A stretch of DNA of 9,159 nucleotides from an uncultured Methanobrevibacter sp. Lineage in GTDB: Archaea; Methanobacteriota; Methanobacteria; Methanobacteriales; Methanobacteriaceae. How positions within the stretch are numbered: position 1 is the first letter of the stretch; each line of letters starts with the position of its first letter. The DNA lies in NCBI RefSeq assembly GCF_937881195.1, contig NZ_CALGFC010000027.1, positions 1-9,159 of the forward strand, read 5' to 3'. The notes under the pieces are model-generated. The model searched no databases, had not been told where the DNA came from, and saw nothing but the letters and a program-made list of their open reading frames with translations. The position numbers were made by a program, and so were the translations under genes. Positions 6,217 to 9,159 of the stretch are shown here, piece after piece.

Positions 6217-8775
6217 TTATATAAGCTTTTTATCTATTTTTTCATTATTTTTAAAATTTAAATACTTAGCATCTAAGACTTTTCTAATATTTTCAGCAGT
6301 TTTAGAACCAATGCCATCAATTTCCATTAATTCTGATTTAGATGCATTAATAACCCCTTGAACTGTTAAAAAATTTTCAAGCAGTTTTTTAGCTGTAACA
6401 GGGCCAATATTTGGTAAAGATTCAACGATGAATAATTGTTGTTCCCAAAGATTACTAGGTTTTCTTTCAGTTCTAACTTGAATATTATTTTTATTATCTG
6501 TTTGTTCCCTAATAGCTATTCTCTTAATCATTGCAGCAGTATCCTCAGGATTTTTAGTTGGTATTATTGATATTCCAAAATCTAATGCAATAGAAGCAAT
6601 TGAACCTCTAACAGCGTCGGGAGATAAAAATCCAGAATATATATCCTCACCTTCTAAAATTAATATGGGTTTTTTAAATTCTTCTTGCATTATTCGAGCT
6701 TGTTTATAAAGGCGTTTATCAATGATTGAATCATGAAAATCTTTAGTTGTTTTTCTTTCAATAGCAACTTCATCACTGATTTGATAATCTCCTGCAGCCA
6801 TTGTTCTAATTCTTACATTAACATTTATAGTATCTAAAGCACGTAAAACATTGGAATTTCCTTCTCTTGAATCTGCAAAAACTAAAATATCAGAACTATT
6901 TTTGGATATATATTTATTTGGAGAATTGTCTAGATCATTATTAGATATCTTATTTTTAGAAATTTCGGATTCCAAAGATTCATTTATAGAATCATTAATA
7001 TTAGAAAGTTCATTTGCAGAAACATCATTTATAGAATGCTTATTAATAGATTGCCCATTAATAGAATTATTAGACTCAATATCATTAGAATTTATTTCAT
7101 TAGAATCATCTAAAATAACCCCAATTTCAGCTTTTCTCCCAATAATTTTTGAATTGACATCTCTATTATTAATTAAAGTATTTTTATTTAATTTTTTTAG
7201 AGAATCTTTATCTATTAGATGCTTTTTCATTTGTTTTTCTTTGTTTAAACTTGCCCAATAATATCCTTCATCACGAGTACCTTTAGCAATGAGAACTTTC
7301 ATATTACCTGTATTTTTCCTTCCAGTTCTTCCTCTTCTTTGGATCATTCTTACTTCAGAAGGGACTGGTTCATATAAAACAACTAAATCAACAGATGGGA
7401 TGTCAATTCCTTCTTCAGCCACACTAGTCGAAATTAAAACATCGTATGTTCCCATTTTAAATGATTTAATGATTTTTTTCTGTTCTGCCTGTGTAAGACC
7501 TTTTTCACCATCTCTTGATCCTTGGCCAAAAAACTTGACAGAATTAATACCTTCTTTTTCACATTTTTGGTGAATCATTTCAAGTGTATCTCTAAATTGA
7601 GTGAACACGATAATTTTTTTATTTTTATTAATATTAGAACCATTATCTTTTTTAGAGGTTTTTTTAATCAATTTTAATTGTTTATTGTCAAAAATTCCCA
7701 ATTCTTCCTTTAAAATTTCCATCAATTTTTTTAATTTAGGATGTTCCCACCCGTTTTTTTCAGCTTGTTCACTTAAGAGAATGGCTTGAGAAAAATCAGC
7801 ATCCACTAAAAGGCTTTTAGCTGCTTTAGTACTTTTTTTCTTTATTCTGGAAACATATTTGTTAAAAGTAGAAACACCTTGAGTTTCTAAAAGTTCTAAA
7901 CCATGTTGAAGATTTATAACAGCGCTTAAAATAGAAATTGCCTGATAACATTCCTTAGGAGGATTAATTGCCCTTGCAATACGATTTTGAACATTTCCTC
8001 TTGCTTTTAGAATATCAATTTTATTAACAGAAATAGTAGAAATAACATTCAAATTTTTTAACATTATAAGTCTATGCTTAAGAGCTTTACTAATGTGATT
8101 TTTAATTTTTTCAAGCTCTTTACTCATATTTACTTTTATCCAATCAATCTCAATAGGATTAAAATAAGGTTTTACATCAGGATCATCTTCATTTTTAACA
8201 ACAACATCTTCAATAAAAAGATTTTCACAAATTTGTTGAATTTTATTTTTGTCAGAGCCTGGAGAAGCAGTCAATCCTAAAATTAGATGATTTTTTGCTG
8301 TTTTAACATATCTTTGTCCAAGATATACATAAGCATAAGACCCGATGGCATGGTGGCACTCATCAAAAACAAGTAGTGATACGTCTTCAAGATCATATCT
8401 TCCATTAAGTAAATCAGATTCCACAGTTTGTGGAGTAGCACAAATAATTTGAGACTCATCCCATCGTTTTTTCCTTTCATCAGGTTTAATAGCTCCAGTA
8501 ATAGATGAACATTGCACATTCAAAAAGTTTCTAAAATTTTCTTCGTGCTGGATAGCTAAAGGTTTACTTGGTGCTAATATAATGACTTTAGATCCTTTAA
8601 TTTTTTTCAACCTGTCTGCAGATACCAATACTGCAACAAGAGTTTTTCCTAAAGCTGTTGGAGCAACAATCATTGTATTTCCATTTTTAAGAACATCAGC
8701 TGCTAAAATTTGCTGATAAATTCTTGCTTCAGCAGTATTTGGTTTAATGAAAGGATGTTCAATATATTTATCCAT
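6217..8775 (-). CDS. hef: Hef: FANCM-like helicase fused to an XPF-family nuclease
   Basis: Hef unwinds and cuts stalled replication forks and branched DNA in euryarchaea and is related to eukaryotic FANCM and XPF/MUS81. The 852-residue protein starts EHPFIKPNTAEARIYQ, typical of Hef. The SF2 helicase has Walker A APTALGKT (38-45), DECH (138-141), TAS (169-171) and motif VI QRRGRTGR (479-486). A helical Hef insertion fills about 215-380. Residues 553-628 are an Asn/Ser/Ile-rich linker holding pentapeptide repeats. The XPF nuclease follows, with GDY (662-664) and the catalytic ERKTTKDF (673-680, ERK-x3-D). Two helix-hairpin-helix motifs (about 785-835; LPNIGPVTAKKLL, IDGIGSKTAENI) bind DNA. 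All catalytic residues are present, so both activities are probably intact. No Shine-Dalgarno is seen, and a TATA-like box lies so close that the message may be leaderless. The gene faces the parA operon. Confidence 0.96.
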   Translation of the reverse strand: MDKYIEHPFIKPNTAEARIYQQILAADVLKNGNTMIVAPTALGKTLVAVLVSADRLKKIKGSKVIILAPSKPLAIQHEENFRNFLNVQCSSITGAIKPDERKKRWDESQIICATPQTVESDLLNGRYDLEDVSLLVFDECHHAIGSYAYVYLGQRYVKTAKNHLILGLTASPGSDKNKIQQICENLFIEDVVVKNEDDPDVKPYFNPIEIDWIKVNMSKELEKIKNHISKALKHRLIMLKNLNVISTISVNKIDILKARGNVQNRIARAINPPKECYQAISILSAVINLQHGLELLETQGVSTFNKYVSRIKKKSTKAAKSLLVDADFSQAILLSEQAEKNGWEHPKLKKLMEILKEELGIFDNKQLKLIKKTSKKDNGSNINKNKKIIVFTQFRDTLEMIHQKCEKEGINSVKFFGQGSRDGEKGLTQAEQKKIIKSFKMGTYDVLISTSVAEEGIDIPSVDLVVLYEPVPSEVRMIQRRGRTGRKNTGNMKVLIAKGTRDEGYYWASLNKEKQMKKHLIDKDSLKKLNKNTLINNRDVNSKIIGRKAEIGVILDDSNEINSNDIESNNSINGQSINKHSINDVSANELSNINDSINESLESEISKNKISNNDLDNSPNKYISKNSSDILVFADSREGNSNVLRALDTINVNVRIRTMAAGDYQISDEVAIERKTTKDFHDSIIDKRLYKQARIMQEEFKKPILILEGEDIYSGFLSPDAVRGSIASIALDFGISIIPTKNPEDTAAMIKRIAIREQTDNKNNIQVRTERKPSNLWEQQLFIVESLPNIGPVTAKKLLENFLTVQGVINASKSELMEIDGIGSKTAENIRKVLDAKYLNFKNNEKIDKKLI
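6976..7065 (-). repeat. Pentapeptide (SINxx) repeats in the Hef interdomain linker
   Basis: Residues 571-600 read as six in-phase pentapeptides: SINGQ, SINKH, SINDV, SANEL, SNIND, SINES. The DNA has a matching 15-bp period, clearest on the + strand at 7026-7040, 7041-7055 and 7056-7070, where ATTAATAGA-like words recur. The repeats sit between helicase and nuclease, where other euryarchaeal Hef proteins have a disordered, partner-binding linker. I see no clear PCNA-interacting motif here. Confidence 0.8.
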
Positions 8776-8798
8776 GTGATTTAATATTGTAAAACAGC

Positions 8799-8807
8799 TT
8801 TAAATAT
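8799..8807 (-). promoter_or_regulatory. TATA box of hef, suggesting a leaderless message
   Basis: On the minus strand ATATTTAAA ends 23 bases before the hef ATG. Archaeal transcription normally starts about 22-27 bases after the TATA centre, which puts the start at or just before the ATG. The bases between contain no Shine-Dalgarno sequence, as expected for a leaderless transcript. Confidence 0.5.
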
Positions 8808-8964
8808 CTTATGAGAGAGATTATGAAAAGTAATATAAAACGTGGAAAAATAAGATAAAATAAAAAATAAAAAATTTATTTAATAAAAAATTCTAAAAAT
8901 AAAAATTGTCTTTAGAATAAAAATCATCTTAAAAATAAAAAAGTGTTATTAAAAAAGTGTTATT

Positions 8965-9012
8965 AATAAAACATTAACTAAATAAAACATTAAACCAACA
9001 AAACATTATATC
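8965..9012. repeat. Three 16-bp units carrying AAAACATTA
   Basis: AAAACATTA recurs at 8968-8976, 8984-8992 and 9000-9008, exactly 16 bases apart. The full units share AA-x-AAAACATTA and differ in their last four or five bases, so the core is more constant than the spacer. That pattern suits binding sites but may also be a decayed tandem repeat. Confidence 0.7.
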
Positions 9013-9104
9013 AAAATAAATTCAAATGTAAAAATAATATTAGACAAATTAAATAAAATATTAAAATATATATTAAATGAAATTTATTAAGCAAAATATA
9101 CATT

Positions 9105-9159
9105 ATAGAATAATTATACTTAAAAAATAATTATATTAATAGAATAATTATACTTAAAA
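9105..9159. repeat. 21-base repeat at 34-base spacing, running to the window edge
   Basis: ATAGAATAATTATACTTAAAA occurs at 9105-9125 and 9139-9159 without a mismatch. The stretch between them contains the related word AATAATTATATT. The second copy ends at the last base of the window, so the array may continue. Confidence 0.8.

Larger units (their letters stand above)
8808..9159. other. AT-rich spacer upstream of hef with short tandem repeats
   Basis: No gene is seen in these 352 bases. They contain a 14-bp tandem pair (AAAAAAGTGTTATT at 8937 and 8951), three 16-bp units starting at 8965, 8981 and 8997, each carrying AAAACATTA at the same phase, and a 21-base word repeated 34 bases apart at the window edge. 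The hef promoter lies at the left end. A gene beyond the right edge may share this spacer. Confidence 0.7.

Noticed and set aside
6851..7261. 136-residue reading frame on the + strand
   Set aside because: It is antisense to the Hef linker. The low-complexity repeats there simply lack stop codons on the other strand, and the translation is a Leu/Ser/Ile/Glu-rich shadow with no domain.
8283..8519. 78-residue minus-strand frame within hef
   Set aside because: It is in another frame inside the conserved helicase domain (DECH region), with no start signal or recognisable product.
1..9159. Insertion sequence or other mobile element
   Set aside because: No transposase or integrase gene, and no terminal inverted repeats with target duplications, are visible; the repeats are local and tandem.

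Overview
The window looks like chromosomal DNA from a very AT-rich hydrogenotrophic methanogen of the order Methanobacteriales, most likely Methanobrevibacter or a close relative. The basis is an archaeal-type threonyl-tRNA synthetase, a fused Fae-Hps enzyme tied to tetrahydromethanopterin and archaeal pentose synthesis, and a euryarchaeal Hef helicase-nuclease. The spacers are almost entirely A and T. The genus is an inference from remembered family resemblance, not a search.

Layout. Positions 1-202 hold a 13-bp tandem repeat at the window edge and the thrS leader. thrS (203-2041, +) is followed by a spacer of 17-bp T-tract repeats and a short G-containing direct-repeat cluster ahead of fae-hps (2352-3575, +). 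About 1 kb without genes follows (3576-4582). Its first part is T-rich with a perfect 34-bp tandem duplication. Its second part is packed with ATAAGTTATAA-like words, a long imperfect inverted repeat, a 130-bp duplication and a small GC-containing palindrome. Next is a tight two-gene operon, parA (4583-5365) and a ParA-partner candidate (5369-6112), both +. hef (6217-8775, -) converges on that operon across a 104-bp spacer with oligo-T tracts on both strands. Positions 8776-9159 hold the hef promoter and further short tandem repeats.

How the genes relate. thrS and fae-hps are housekeeping genes with separate upstream spacers: tRNA-Thr charging, and ribulose-5-phosphate synthesis with formaldehyde capture. 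The parA operon is the most interesting part. ParA is a complete Soj-type ATPase. Its partner begins with a motif nearly identical to the extreme N-terminus of bacterial ParB/Spo0J, the peptide that stimulates ParA, but has none of the ParB CTPase, HTH or dimerisation regions. Instead it has about 160 residues of charged, presumably disordered sequence and a short C-terminal domain I do not recognise. Beside the repeat-rich spacer, this suggests a minimal ParA positioning or segregation system in which the cargo- or DNA-binding part of ParB has been replaced. Hef repairs and restarts stalled forks; its nearness to parA may be coincidental.
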